Below, one piece after another: positions 9,216-18,099 of a stretch of DNA of 20,070 nt (position 1 is the stretch's first letter; every line of letters begins with the position of its first letter). The stretch spans positions 1 to 20,070 of the forward strand of contig JAANSK020290601.1 in assembly GCA_011763485.2 (NCBI GenBank), given 5' to 3'. The position numbers and the translations under genes are program-made. This DNA is from Isoetes engelmannii. Lineage: Eukaryota > Streptophyta > Lycopodiopsida > Isoetales > Isoetaceae. The notes beneath the pieces are model-generated. The model saw only the letters and a list, made by a program, of their open reading frames with translations. It did not search any database and was not told the origin of the DNA.

Positions 9216-11078
9216 CTGGAAGAAGCAAAAGCCAGATCATAAAAATATTTCAAGACTTTTAAACAAATAATTTTGTACACCACAACCACCTACAGATTAT
9301 ATAAAATATTCCATATCCCATTCGTACCTGAGTTCTTTAAACTGTCATGTTCATTTTGAGAAGGCATAACATGTTGTGTTGGATGTTATTATTCTTCCCA
9401 TACTAATATAATAGGCCATGATGCCAATGCTACTAGTAAAGATCCCATTTTGTCTTAAACTGAACTTAGCAAACTATGTTCCTGCACTTAGATTATGTTC
9501 TAAATTATTTGCCTCTATAGATGGGCCTTCAAACAGTATAAATACTAGGACGGCGTAAAATTAGTCAAAACTGGACTCACTGTGCACCTTGGGTTAGGCA
9601 ACCCTGCTAATGAAAAAGCACAGCCATTGGGAAATGTGAAAGCAAATAAATAAAGAAATCCATGCTCTATGGGCAATATATCTTAGAAGAAAAGAGAGAA
9701 GTTTTCATAAACGAATAAAGCAATAATAATTAGTAATAATTGTTTGGATCATAGGATTGCTTATCTTTGGATGTCTGAGATAGGATCTACGGTTGAGAAC
9801 TGCCTTCTTGTGAGATATGGGTTTCTGTGCACTTCATGCTTTCTTGGTCAGTCCCTCAGGAACTAATGTTACTATTGGGGTTCATTGACATTTCATTGAA
9901 GCTGCTGAGTCGCCTGGGGTCAAATTTTAAAGGTTAGTTTTCACGTTTGATTTCAACTCTAATTGCATTGAGGGGTTATAGTGATGCATTTTGGCATGAA
10001 TTTTCGTCATCTAGGGATGAATTAGATCTTTGACAAAGATGGGCCCATATTGCAAAGGCAGCATATGACCGTTTTAGAGTCAGAAAAGCCTACAAATATT
10101 GGTGGTAAGATTTCATGATTGTAATGACTGGAAATTATTATGTTGCTGGGTCTGGTTGTGTAATGCTAATGTATAGTTGTTCATTCGAACTCTTTATTCG
10201 ATGGTAATATAATGCTGAAACCCCGTGCCTGGAAGTACAGTTGCTATTGTTGGTATCTGTTAGAGATGCTTTACCAGGTCCTGTGTACTTGTCCAGGATA
10301 TACATGTCTGTTTGACAATCATCATTAGGCACGGGCCAAAGGAAATGATGGGATAAGTGAGATATAAATATGTTCAATTGGGTCCATAGTATTCTATGGG
10401 CTGAACTTTCTATTTACTATTGACTACAAACTTTGCTTTCTAGGAAGTTATGTAACAAGGAGATAACTAGTCAAGAAGTTGATATACAATCAGTTGAAAA
10501 GGTACAAATCATCTTGTCATTCGCTTTCAACATCCCAAGAAGATTCAATTCTCACTTCCTGAGCCACTTTAAAGTTGAAAGTGGACTTGGAGCATATGCT
10601 TGCAGGCATTTAATCTTTACATGGTTTTTGGATGAGAGATTTCAAAGTCTTAGAGCTGGGCAAAAGTATGCTGGTGGGGTGCAAAAGCAGGTGTCTGGAC
10701 GCATGCTGGCAATTAACCATGTCAGAAGCATTTCATCAGTGAATCTAGGTTCTCTCCAGGCCAACTGTATATTTTTTTTCACTTTGATAGACTGAAAATT
10801 ATGTATTTGAACTGGTCATGGGTGGAGGTATATGAATTAGCATAGTGCATGGGGCATTACACATACTAGTGTAACCTTCCAAAGCCCTTCATAGGGGACA
10901 ACATGCCCCAATTCCCTGCTCCTCAATGTGGTCACCACTGGTCCAGAGATCAGTCAAAATGGTAGGTGAGTGTGTCTTTGTATCATACACCACTTCCTCC
11001 TCAACGGCTTACATTATTAACAATGCAATCAACCAATCAGTTAGTAATGCAGGTTGTATGGGCTATTACACTTGGGTA
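9216..11078. other. Long intergenic stretch without a supported gene
   Basis: The sequence is AT-rich. The longest plus-strand open frame (10433-10795, 120 codons) has no recognisable motif. A short stretch at about 10034-10095 reads QRWAHIAKAAYDRFRVRKAY in one frame and looks protein-like, but a stop precedes it. A 26-bp hairpin motif at 9585-9610 is listed separately. I saw no tRNA or other structural RNA. Confidence 0.45.
9585..9610 (+). repeat. Dispersed hairpin motif, copy 1
   Basis: The core GGGTTAGGCAACCC (9591-9604) can fold with a 5-bp stem, and the word ends in TGCTAA. A 25-of-26 match lies at 14555-14580 in the same orientation. Hairpin followed by CTAA resembles a Helitron 3' end (CTRR), and the next base here is T as expected, but the stem is short. 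It may be part of another dispersed repeat. Confidence 0.5.
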
Positions 11079-11107
11079 TCGTAAATGGATTTCGTAAATG
11101 GATTTCG
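11079..11107. repeat. 13-bp perfect tandem duplication
   Basis: GTAAATGGATTTC occurs twice in a row (11081-11093 and 11094-11106). The duplication lies at the start of a small open frame and moves a reading frame by one base relative to the sequence upstream. Confidence 0.85.
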
Positions 11108-11265
11108 ACAAGGATTGTTTGGAAGCAACTGGTAAAGATATAATTGCTAGCACATTTGATGAGTTGATTGACTCTAGCATATGTGCAGATGCTAATTCAT
11201 CAAACCATCTGTATCAGACATGGCAGTTGACACATCACTTGTTACTAATGTGCTCATTGATATAA
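11098..11265 (+). other. Small open frame of 55 codons, unknown
   Basis: It starts at ATG 11098 inside the 13-bp duplication and ends with TAA at 11263. The product is acidic in its first half (MDFDKDCLEATGKDII, STFDELIDSS) and hydrophobic near the end. No family is recognised. It could be an exon remnant: the sequence before the duplication follows an acceptor-like TGCAG and reads VVWAITLGYRKWIS in the same frame up to a stop. A chance open frame is equally likely. Confidence 0.2.
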
Positions 11266-11844
11266 AAATGGCAACTCGATTAGTCCAATTTGTTTGCATT
11301 TGTCCTCTCTTTCCTTTAGTCTTATTGCATCTTGTGGCCTCTTGACGTGTTTAAGGTGTGTTCTTCTCAATTTTAGCTTTTGAAGTGTTAATATATAATT
11401 TAACGAATAATAATTCATGTGGATGTCTCCATGCGTCTATTAACAAATGGGTCCATGAGAAATTTAAATGACAAATCTACATGAATCTACCCCTCACAAT
11501 CATGAGACTTATTTTGGAAGGATGGAAGGAATCCACACAACTGTTTTTTAAAGACAAATGTCCATGTTAGTTTTCTTTCATCTGCTCCTCCTCCTATGAA
11601 CGTTAAGGTGGCAGAAAATCCATTATGGGTTCAGATTTTGTGATGCGAAGACAAAAGTTAAAGATATTGAATCTGAAATTCTGAAGTAAGGATGGAAGGT
11701 TGAGTTGAGTCCTTGCCAGAATGGGCAATGTGGACAATCAATCGGCTCGAAGAGGGAAATGAAAACAAATTTCTTACAAAATGTTCTCCAGCAGAAGCAC
11801 CTTCTTGGAAACCCATATACGACCAACAAAAAATCTCTAGTGGA
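11266..11844. other. Intergenic, nothing recognised
   Basis: No motif was found on either strand. A 120-codon minus-strand frame begins at 11985 and covers part of this stretch, but its first half is simply the 60-bp duplication read twice, so I do not treat it as a gene. Confidence 0.45.
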
Positions 11845-11964
11845 CATGAGATAAACTAATGTAATGCCGGTTAGCCTCTCATTTCTATACACTAGGTATT
11901 TTCTCATGAGATAAACTAATGTAATGCCGGTTAGCCTCTCATTTCTATACACTAGGTATTTTCT
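11845..11964. repeat. Perfect 60-bp tandem duplication
   Basis: Positions 11845-11904 and 11905-11964 are identical over all 60 bases and directly adjacent. The unit starts CATGAGATAAACTAATG and ends GGTATTTTCT. The absence of any difference points to a recent event. Because 60 is a multiple of three, it keeps the minus-strand frame open, which explains a 20-residue repeat in that hypothetical translation. Confidence 0.97.
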
Positions 11965-13397
11965 CGATTTTTTTCCTTCCATCAATGTCTGTACTTTAGC
12001 CCAACTATAGAAACAATTGTTTTTAACTGTCGTTGGATCTTTGAGTCTTTTCTTACCCTAATCACCTCGTATATGCCCACATTACTTATTGGCTCCCAAC
12101 AAACTCTATTTAGTTTTGCATTACTTTCTCAGGCATTTATAGATTGCATATATTTTATACGTACTTTTCATGCTGTAGAGATCACACTATGGGATCAAAA
12201 TTTATAGGCATTCTTCAAAACATGTACATGTACATTCTTTCATTCATACTATGTTTCTTTTGTTTGGAGTCCTGGATAAAATATAACACAAGCCTTTACG
12301 GGGCAGTTATATGAAGTATTGCATTATTCATGAAATTCGATTTTGGGTTACCAGATTATGATTGAGTTCCCTAGTTTTAACATAAGCAATAATAATGTAA
12401 CTGGTCTCCTAAAACTTTCCATGTCTAGAAGTGAGCTAGTTGGAGAGTCATTGCCTCTGTTTTGAGGACATAACAACCTTGAAACAGGTATCCTTGCAAT
12501 GTTGTTTGTGGTACGAAAGGTTGATAACTGTAATATTCTTTGGTTTTAATTGGTAAGACACGAAACAGCATTCGCGAGGATCTTCTTAACTCCTGCAAGA
12601 ATCTTCAATGCACTTGTTGTTTTGCTGATAGCTCCCTTAAATCCAGTATGCATGACACATGCACTGCATAAATAAAAGCACACGTTGGACTGTTGAAATA
12701 GGATTTGAATGCAAGAAAGATTATATCAACCATCCCCCTTCAATTGTCGAGGATATTGATTTTACAGGTACGTTTTATCTCAAGAACACAATGATCTTAT
12801 CAATGTGCACGATTAATTTCAATCATTCTCAACCATATTAGTCCATAATAAATGTCCAAATGCTGGAAAACATGGAAATATCTCCTGGAACTAATAGTTC
12901 AATGGCAAAAACTTTTGACCAGAATAAGGCTTCAATCCAGTATCCAAGCTTAGAATATATGATGCATAAAGATAATTTCTTTCTAGTTCTTGTTATAGTG
13001 TTTCTAGTGTTTGCTTGACAAACTGCAATAGAGTAAGATTTTTTCATGCTGCTACTGAGCTCTAGATCTCCAGATTACTTCGAAGACCAAAGCGAAAAAT
13101 GATGATTTTGTCCAACGTCGCACAATCTAATAGTTTTGATGTGCGGTATACAGGGTAGAAGAATGTAAAGACTGGTTATAATATTATCATAATCTGCTCG
13201 TGAGTAATCAAAGTAATGTAATCTATTGTTATAATACCGGTTTTGGTATATTAATGAAACAATTTGAGATTGAATGCCACATTTGATATGCAGGGATTTG
13301 ATATGCCAAAGCTCGTCCGAAGTCAAGAGTGTAAGCAGAGTGTGTAGAAAATTTGGACAAAATCTGAAAAAGATATCTACAGGAAAGGACAGGTTAC
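11965..13397. other. Intergenic, no supported gene
   Basis: AT-rich. One plus-strand stretch (about 12677-12768) reads WTVEIGFECKKDYINHPP and SIVEDIDFTG and ends at an ideal donor ACAG/GTACGT, so it could be an exon. I do not recognise it and saw no matching partner exon. Nothing else stands out. Confidence 0.4.
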
Positions 13398-13712
13398 ATA
13401 TCATCTTCAGCAGCAGACTGCGGTAAGACTTGAGGGCATGTATCTCATTGCAATAATTTGTCTTCCACTTGGAAAGCTCCTGCAGCTTTTGCAAAATTAA
13501 CTTATTTCTAACCTACACATGCTATGTCAATGGTGGCAGGAACGGTGACAACAATGGCATCATTTTCAAGAAAAGTTATATTTGAACACCTCATAACTGC
13601 TGGATCTGAAGCTATATGCGTTATGTTACTGTTATGAAGCAAGAAATTTAGGGAACATTACCTTCAGAATTTGTTGACAAGTCAATCCCTCTTCTATCAA
13701 AGCTGCTTCCAT
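13398..13712 (-). other. Two minus-strand exon-like segments in matching phase, unknown gene
   Basis: On the minus strand, 13712-13662 reads MEAALIEEGLTCQQILK and ends at a donor AAG/GTAATG. A 182-base intron-like stretch follows. It ends in an acceptor TTTTGCAAAAGCTGCAG, and 13479-13398 continues in phase 0 with ELSKWKTNYCNEIH and ALKSYRSLLLKMI, then a GTAACC donor. The joined product is helix-like and coherent. No family is recognised and no further exon could be tied to it with confidence. The open frame also continues past the last donor. It may be part of a real gene, a pseudogene piece, or chance. Confidence 0.3.
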
Positions 13713-14111
13713 GATTCTGTATATAATCTCATTAGCAGAAAATACATATGATACAGAGAATGAGAGAACCAACAGTCCTATAATAACTAAGATTGAATTG
13801 GTCTCTGTGCAAGTACTAATCAAGCTAAACAACTGTCTTGATTGTGTGACAAAATGAATAGAAATGCCAAATAATTGTTGAATTCTATCCTATATAATCT
13901 GATGAGTTATACCAATTAATTTTGACAATGCCAAATGCCAAATAATGCTATGCATTCATAACCTACAAGCTACCTTCAAGCTACTAGGCCGCAAATCCTT
14001 AAAGCACTTGAAGTGATAGCATTTGCTGCAAACTTGCAAAAAACAAGTAGTTATTATGACAAGAATATAATGCTTGAAGAAAAGCACCGATGCTACTCTG
14101 ATTTGATCAAG
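13713..14111. other. Intergenic, nothing recognised
   Basis: AT-rich. A short word, AATGCCAAATAAT, recurs at about 13864 and 13934. No gene motif was seen. Confidence 0.45.
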
Positions 14112-14282
14112 TCAGAACTTAGCATGGCCGCTACTGTTATGATACAAATCTATTGTTTCCAAGCCTTTCATCATTTCAAAGAGTTTCAATCCAAGAGTAC
14201 TCACTCCAACTTGAGCATTCCCTGCAATGATTGCATGCCAATAAACAACATCTCCACTTCGCAACTTGCACACAATCTTCAT
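14112..14282 (-). pseudogene. PPR repeat remnant on the minus strand
   Basis: The minus-strand frame of 56 codons reads MKIVCKLRSGDVVYWHAII, then AGNAQVGVSTLGLKLFEMMK. This matches the plant PPR P/S motif pattern (DVVSWNAMIAGYAQ...EALKLFEEM) at most consensus positions, with the usual Ser-Trp-Asn-Ala changed to Tyr-Trp-His-Ala and Gly-Tyr to Gly-Asn. In-frame FEQ just upstream extends the similarity. Only one repeat is recognisable and the frame then leaves the family, so it is a fragment. It lies head-to-head with the intact PPR gene, about 560 bases away. Confidence 0.65.
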
Positions 14283-14508
14283 TTGTTCAAAGGGGAAAAA
14301 AAAAAGAAATCCATCACACTAGTTATGGAAGATATAAGCTTATCATGACCACCTGCTGCACACAAGAACTAAAGACCCAGATGACGCAGGTCGAGAAAAC
14401 CCCCGACGGACAAAGGAGGGAAGTGCGGAGAGAATTTTGCAGGGAATCTAATTTCCCTGGCCGTCGGATTCGAAAATAAAAGATCTGACAGTTGGAATTG
14501 AAACTAGC

Positions 14509-14636
14509 TGACGTGGCTAAACACGTGGATAGGCTAGAATCACGGGATTTGGGTCACCTCGGGTTAGGCAACCCTGCTAAAAAAAAGGAACGTGTAAAGA
14601 AAATTTGCACGTGGACGAAAACGATAGGTCCACGTG
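14509..14636 (+). promoter_or_regulatory. Cluster of ACGT / G-box elements upstream of the PPR gene
   Basis: CACGTG palindromes occur at 14522-14527, 14608-14613 and 14631-14636. TGACGTGG is at 14509-14516, and AACGTGT is at about 14590. In plants such sites bind bZIP and bHLH factors. They lie 200-335 bases before the PPR start codon in a locally GC-rich stretch, as expected for a promoter. No clear TATA box was found. Activity is inferred. Confidence 0.5.
14555..14580 (+). repeat. Dispersed hairpin motif, copy 2
   Basis: It matches 9585-9610 at 25 of 26 bases, with the same GGGTTAGGCAACCC hairpin and TGCTAA end. Here it is followed by a run of A. It sits inside the G-box cluster upstream of the PPR gene. 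Confidence 0.55.
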
Positions 14637-14843
14637 GTTTACGTCCGGCACCGCGAGCGGCGTCGCCGCCTACCGGTTCCCTGCCGGAAACCATCACCTT
14701 CTTGCAGGTTACCATGCACATACACGTCCCTACTTCCCAACAGCACACATGTGACCTAAGAAAAACATTTTCTCTTAAGCTGCAACTGATCGAAAAAATT
14801 TGTAATATGTTAATGGTTGGTTGTCATATTATGGGATTATGGG

Positions 14844-16379
14844 ATGGTATGGCGAGTAGCTACGATAAGCAATGAGAAGTTTCGACTTCTAAAATATGTA
14901 TGCAGCAGTACCATATGTTCTGCGCGGACATGTTTTAGGTCATTAGATACTGGCAGAGAACAATGTATAGTTCCAATCTTTCGAAAGGGGAAATTTGATC
15001 CAACTGTAACTAAAATTGCAGCAGAGATTAGGAGCTGTGGCAGCAGCAAAACTGTATTAGAAGGTAAAAGGATTCACGATCATGTTAAAAAGATTGGGTT
15101 AAACCAGGACAGATTCTTAAATAATCTTCTCATACAGATGTATGGCAAGTTTGGTGTTATGGGGGAAGCTAGAACAGTGTTTGAGGAGATGCCAGATCGG
15201 AATTCCTTTTCCTGGAATTTGCTGATTGGGGCTTATCTCCAACATGGATATTTTAAGGAGGCTCTTATGTTGTTCAAGAGAATGCAGAGAAAAGATGTGG
15301 TGGCATATAATACTATGATTAGTGCTTATGCCTGTAAAGGTGACCTGAAGGAGGCTCTCCAGCTGTTTGGGGAAATGCCTGAACCAGATGTTGTTTCCTG
15401 GACTACTATGATTACAGGTTATACACAACAGGGGCAGCTAGATGAGGCACTTGAGCTGTTTGAAAGAATGCCAATGCGTGATATTGTATCGTCTACTGCA
15501 ATGATCACGGCTTTCGCACAACATGGAGAGATGGTTAAGGCATTTCTAGTTTTTGAAGAAATGCCTGAGAAAGATATTGTATCATGGAATGCAATGATTT
15601 CAGGTTATGCTCGAGTTGGACAGCTCAATGATGCCCTACAGTTATTTCAAGAGATGCGTTTGAATGGTATGATGCCAGATAAGGTCACCTATATTTGCAT
15701 GCTAGATGCCTGTGGTAGTCAGGCTGCATTGGATGAAGGAAAACAGATGCACATGCTTATCATGAGAAGTGGCTTTGACACAGATACCATGGTATCCAAC
15801 TCTCTTATTAGTATGTACGGGAAATGTGGTAATCTTTATAATGCGTGCTCAGTGTTTGATAGGATGTCTGAACAAGTCCTTGTCACCTGGAATGCTATGA
15901 TTGCTGCATATGCACAACATGGTCATGTTGATGAATCCCTCAAACTCTTGACATTAATGAGGCTCAATGGTGTGATGCCATGCGAGGTCACGTTTCTCAG
16001 CATTTTGTCTTCTTTTAGGCATGGTGGCTTAATGGATGAGGGATTCCATAACGTTGTTTGTATGAGTTTGGACCATGGGATTAGACCAACAATGGAACAT
16101 TACAACTCTTTGCTTGATATCTTGGGTCGCATTGGAAGACTGAACGTTGCAGAAGCATTGTTAAATAATTTATCATTACAACTTGATGCAACATCGTTGG
16201 CAACAGTGCTTGGTTGGTGCACGACATTCTCTGATATGGAACGGGGAAAACGAGTTGCTGAACGTCTTTTTGAGTTGGATCCACAAAACCCTGCAGTTTA
16301 TATATCACTGTCCAATATATTTGCTGTGGCTGGTAGTCCATTATTGGGGGCACAGACACGAAAGACCCATTGCACATAG
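14844..16379 (+). CDS. PLS-class pentatricopeptide repeat protein, truncated in the E domain
   Basis: PLS-class PPR proteins bind single-stranded organellar RNA and mostly direct C-to-U editing. The frame is intronless with 511 codons from ATG 14844; it stays open upstream to 14817 but without ATG. Residues 1 to about 50 are basic and rich in Ser and Cys, fitting organelle targeting. Repeats: an L-like motif (about 54-88), S (89-119), four 31-residue S-type motifs (120-243), P (244-278), L (279-313), S (314-344), P (345-379), L2 (380-415), S2 (416-446) and E1 (447-480, ending RLFELDP). E2 begins (YISLSNIFAVAG, to 497) but stops after 14 unrelated residues. No E+ or DYW domain follows, and I found no continuation in other frames downstream. 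It could be a functional E-type protein that recruits a deaminase in trans, or a 3'-truncated pseudogene. The long uninterrupted frame favours recent or current function. Confidence 0.9.
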   Translation: MVWRVATISNEKFRLLKYVCSSTICSARTCFRSLDTGREQCIVPIFRKGKFDPTVTKIAAEIRSCGSSKTVLEGKRIHDHVKKIGLNQDRFLNNLLIQMYGKFGVMGEARTVFEEMPDRNSFSWNLLIGAYLQHGYFKEALMLFKRMQRKDVVAYNTMISAYACKGDLKEALQLFGEMPEPDVVSWTTMITGYTQQGQLDEALELFERMPMRDIVSSTAMITAFAQHGEMVKAFLVFEEMPEKDIVSWNAMISGYARVGQLNDALQLFQEMRLNGMMPDKVTYICMLDACGSQAALDEGKQMHMLIMRSGFDTDTMVSNSLISMYGKCGNLYNACSVFDRMSEQVLVTWNAMIAAYAQHGHVDESLKLLTLMRLNGVMPCEVTFLSILSSFRHGGLMDEGFHNVVCMSLDHGIRPTMEHYNSLLDILGRIGRLNVAEALLNNLSLQLDATSLATVLGWCTTFSDMERGKRVAERLFELDPQNPAVYISLSNIFAVAGSPLLGAQTRKTHCT

Positions 16380-16475
16380 CGTTGAAAATACTCTCCTCCT
16401 TACCTTTGTATGGAACAAGCACATTGTGTCTTGAGGAAATTCATGTTCTTTCCAATGCAAATATTCTTGGTGATA

Positions 16476-16688
16476 TTAAGAAATGACAACGGGTTACAAA
16501 GTTTGGCAAGTAAGTTCTGTCTTTTATCTCTTATGCTTGAGCTAAGAGTAGTCCAAGTGCCTCATTATCAAACTCTTAAGAAATGATGAAAGGGTTGCAG
16601 GATTTTTGCAAGTAAGGGGTTACTTATCTCTTTTTTTTCTATTTGTATGCTTGAGCTAAAAGTATTCAAAGTGCCTCTTTTCGAAGTC
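16476..16688. repeat. Diverged tandem duplication of about 100 bp downstream of the PPR gene
   Basis: Unit 1 (about 16476-16573) and unit 2 (about 16574-16688) share AAGAAATGA, GGGTT, TTGCAAGTAAG or TGGCAAGTAAG, TTATCTCTT, ATGCTTGAGCTAA, and AAGTGCCTC in the same order. They differ by many substitutions and indels. They probably lie in the PPR gene's 3' UTR or just beyond. Confidence 0.7.
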
Positions 16689-17414
16689 TTTTTCACCTGT
16701 TGGATTACTTGATGATGTAGAGGAAATCAACCGTTGGTACCAAGGAGCGTTTTGCAGCATTTTGGAAGTTCTGTTGTCATTTAGAGTTAGAAGTTAGCAG
16801 AGTTTGTGTTGGGCCATCAAAGCTAGAAATTGCATTGGCGATGATTAGATGGTGTTTTTCGAGTGCAATAATGGATGAAAACAAGAAGTAAAGTATTTTA
16901 TTTAAATGCATTCAGAAACTGCTTATGGTGGTTGATATAGCCTCTTTAATTCGCGAATATATTTTTGAAGGCATACGCGTAGAAGATTTGGGTCATAATG
17001 GCAGAATCAATAACCCACTCTATATCAAAAGGATGCATCAAAGCTTGTGTCCTAGGAAAATCAATTTGATTTGCAAGTACCTTCTGAAATTTTTTCAAGG
17101 TACGGATAGCACCGCACTGCAAAGTATCGCCTTCTTTGCATCCATGGAATCTGTGACATTGTTTCAGCTGCAGACTGCTGTTACCATATAATCTTGGCAA
17201 GTTTTGAACACATCCTGACATGCCTGTTTTTGACTTTGTTCTTCTGACACCAATAGACAAATGCAACTTGTTATGGCTTTCTCAAAAGTCAAGTCAATGC
17301 AGTAACTTAAATAAAATAAAATTGTATGCCGCAGGAGCTGCTATTTGCATCATAACACAGTGTTTTAAAGAGTATTTCCACAGTTTGAGTTAGGCCATAT
17401 GGGGGAGGGTTGCC
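16689..17414. other. Intergenic, nothing recognised
   Basis: Two overlapping frames of about 90-105 codons (16925-17191 plus, 16946-17266 minus) oppose each other. Neither shows a family motif that I would defend. Confidence 0.45.
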
Positions 17415-17544
17415 ATGTCCTGCGCTGGTTCCGTGGGCGCACATCGGAAATGCAATTACGGACTATGGTTTCCGTTTAGGGCTGCGCTTAGGGTTCTGGT
17501 GGGCTGCGCAGGGGAAGGCAGAGACTCCATCAAAATTTTTAGAG
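17415..17544 (+). other. Possible first exon of an unknown gene
   Basis: From ATG 17415 a GC-rich open stretch reads MSCAGSVGAHRKCNYG, then a basic part (PFRAALRVLVGC), and ends RDSIKIFRG at a donor-like AGAG/GTATGT (17545). An Arg/Ser/Ala-rich start resembles a targeting peptide. No second exon was identified. It is not the missing N-terminal half of the dioxygenase remnant downstream, which should end in a WGFFQ-like motif. Confidence 0.25.
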
Positions 17545-17747
17545 GTATGTTGGGATCTCTATTATGTTCTTTCCTTGAGCTTGTTTCTAGTATTCGGAAT
17601 GGAAAATCACTACTGCTGAAATTGCATAGATACAATCCTTTACTAGAAAACATGAGCTGACCCTTCACACCCTCAGTCTCTATTTTGCATTGATTTCGTT
17701 TGGAGTTCTTTTTTAGCTCCTTCCCACACAACTGTAGCATTTCCTGA

Positions 17748-17897
17748 TTGAGCATAAATGGCTCAATCATAGATCATGCTCAAGCCATAGACCATAACTT
17801 GTACTAGGGAGGGAAGAATCTGAATATTTCGGTTCCGGGTTAGGATTATCTATCCTTGTGCTTTGACTTGAGCATAAATGGTTTGAGCATGATCTAT
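17748..17897. repeat. Inverted repeat with a nested direct repeat
   Basis: ATAGATCATGCTCAAGCCAT (17769-17788) is the reverse complement of 17878-17897 with one mismatch. Each side also carries the direct word TTGAGCATAAATGG (17748-17761 and 17868-17881). The 150-bp unit could be a small foldback element or the product of an inverted duplication. Confidence 0.7.
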
Positions 17898-18099
17898 GGT
17901 TCTTGATCTAGCTATCATGCCCTTCATCGACACGATAATGATATATGGCAAATTATAGTGCAGCAAAAGGAGGGCCAAGAAACCACAGAAAAGGTTTGAA
18001 CTTCGGGTTTTTGAGGTTGTTGTTTCTTCATACTTATGGTTTGAGAGCTTATAGATGTCCAACGTGGGCAGTATGATGTTAACATGGATTTTCTTACAG

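Noticed and set aside
10433-10795. 120-codon plus-strand frame
   Set aside because: No motif, no clear start context and AT-rich codon use. It cannot be told from chance.
11623-11985. Minus-strand 120-codon frame with a 20-residue internal repeat
   Set aside because: The repeat is only the 60-bp DNA duplication read in a frame that happens to stay open. The rest has no family motif.
14492-14875. Plus-strand 127-codon frame before the PPR gene
   Set aside because: It runs through the G-box cluster and the dispersed hairpin motif and overlaps the PPR start in another frame. It is most likely promoter DNA.
16946-17266. Minus-strand frame considered as another PPR remnant
   Set aside because: A few residues recall L-type motifs, but the spacing and key positions do not fit, unlike 14112-14282.
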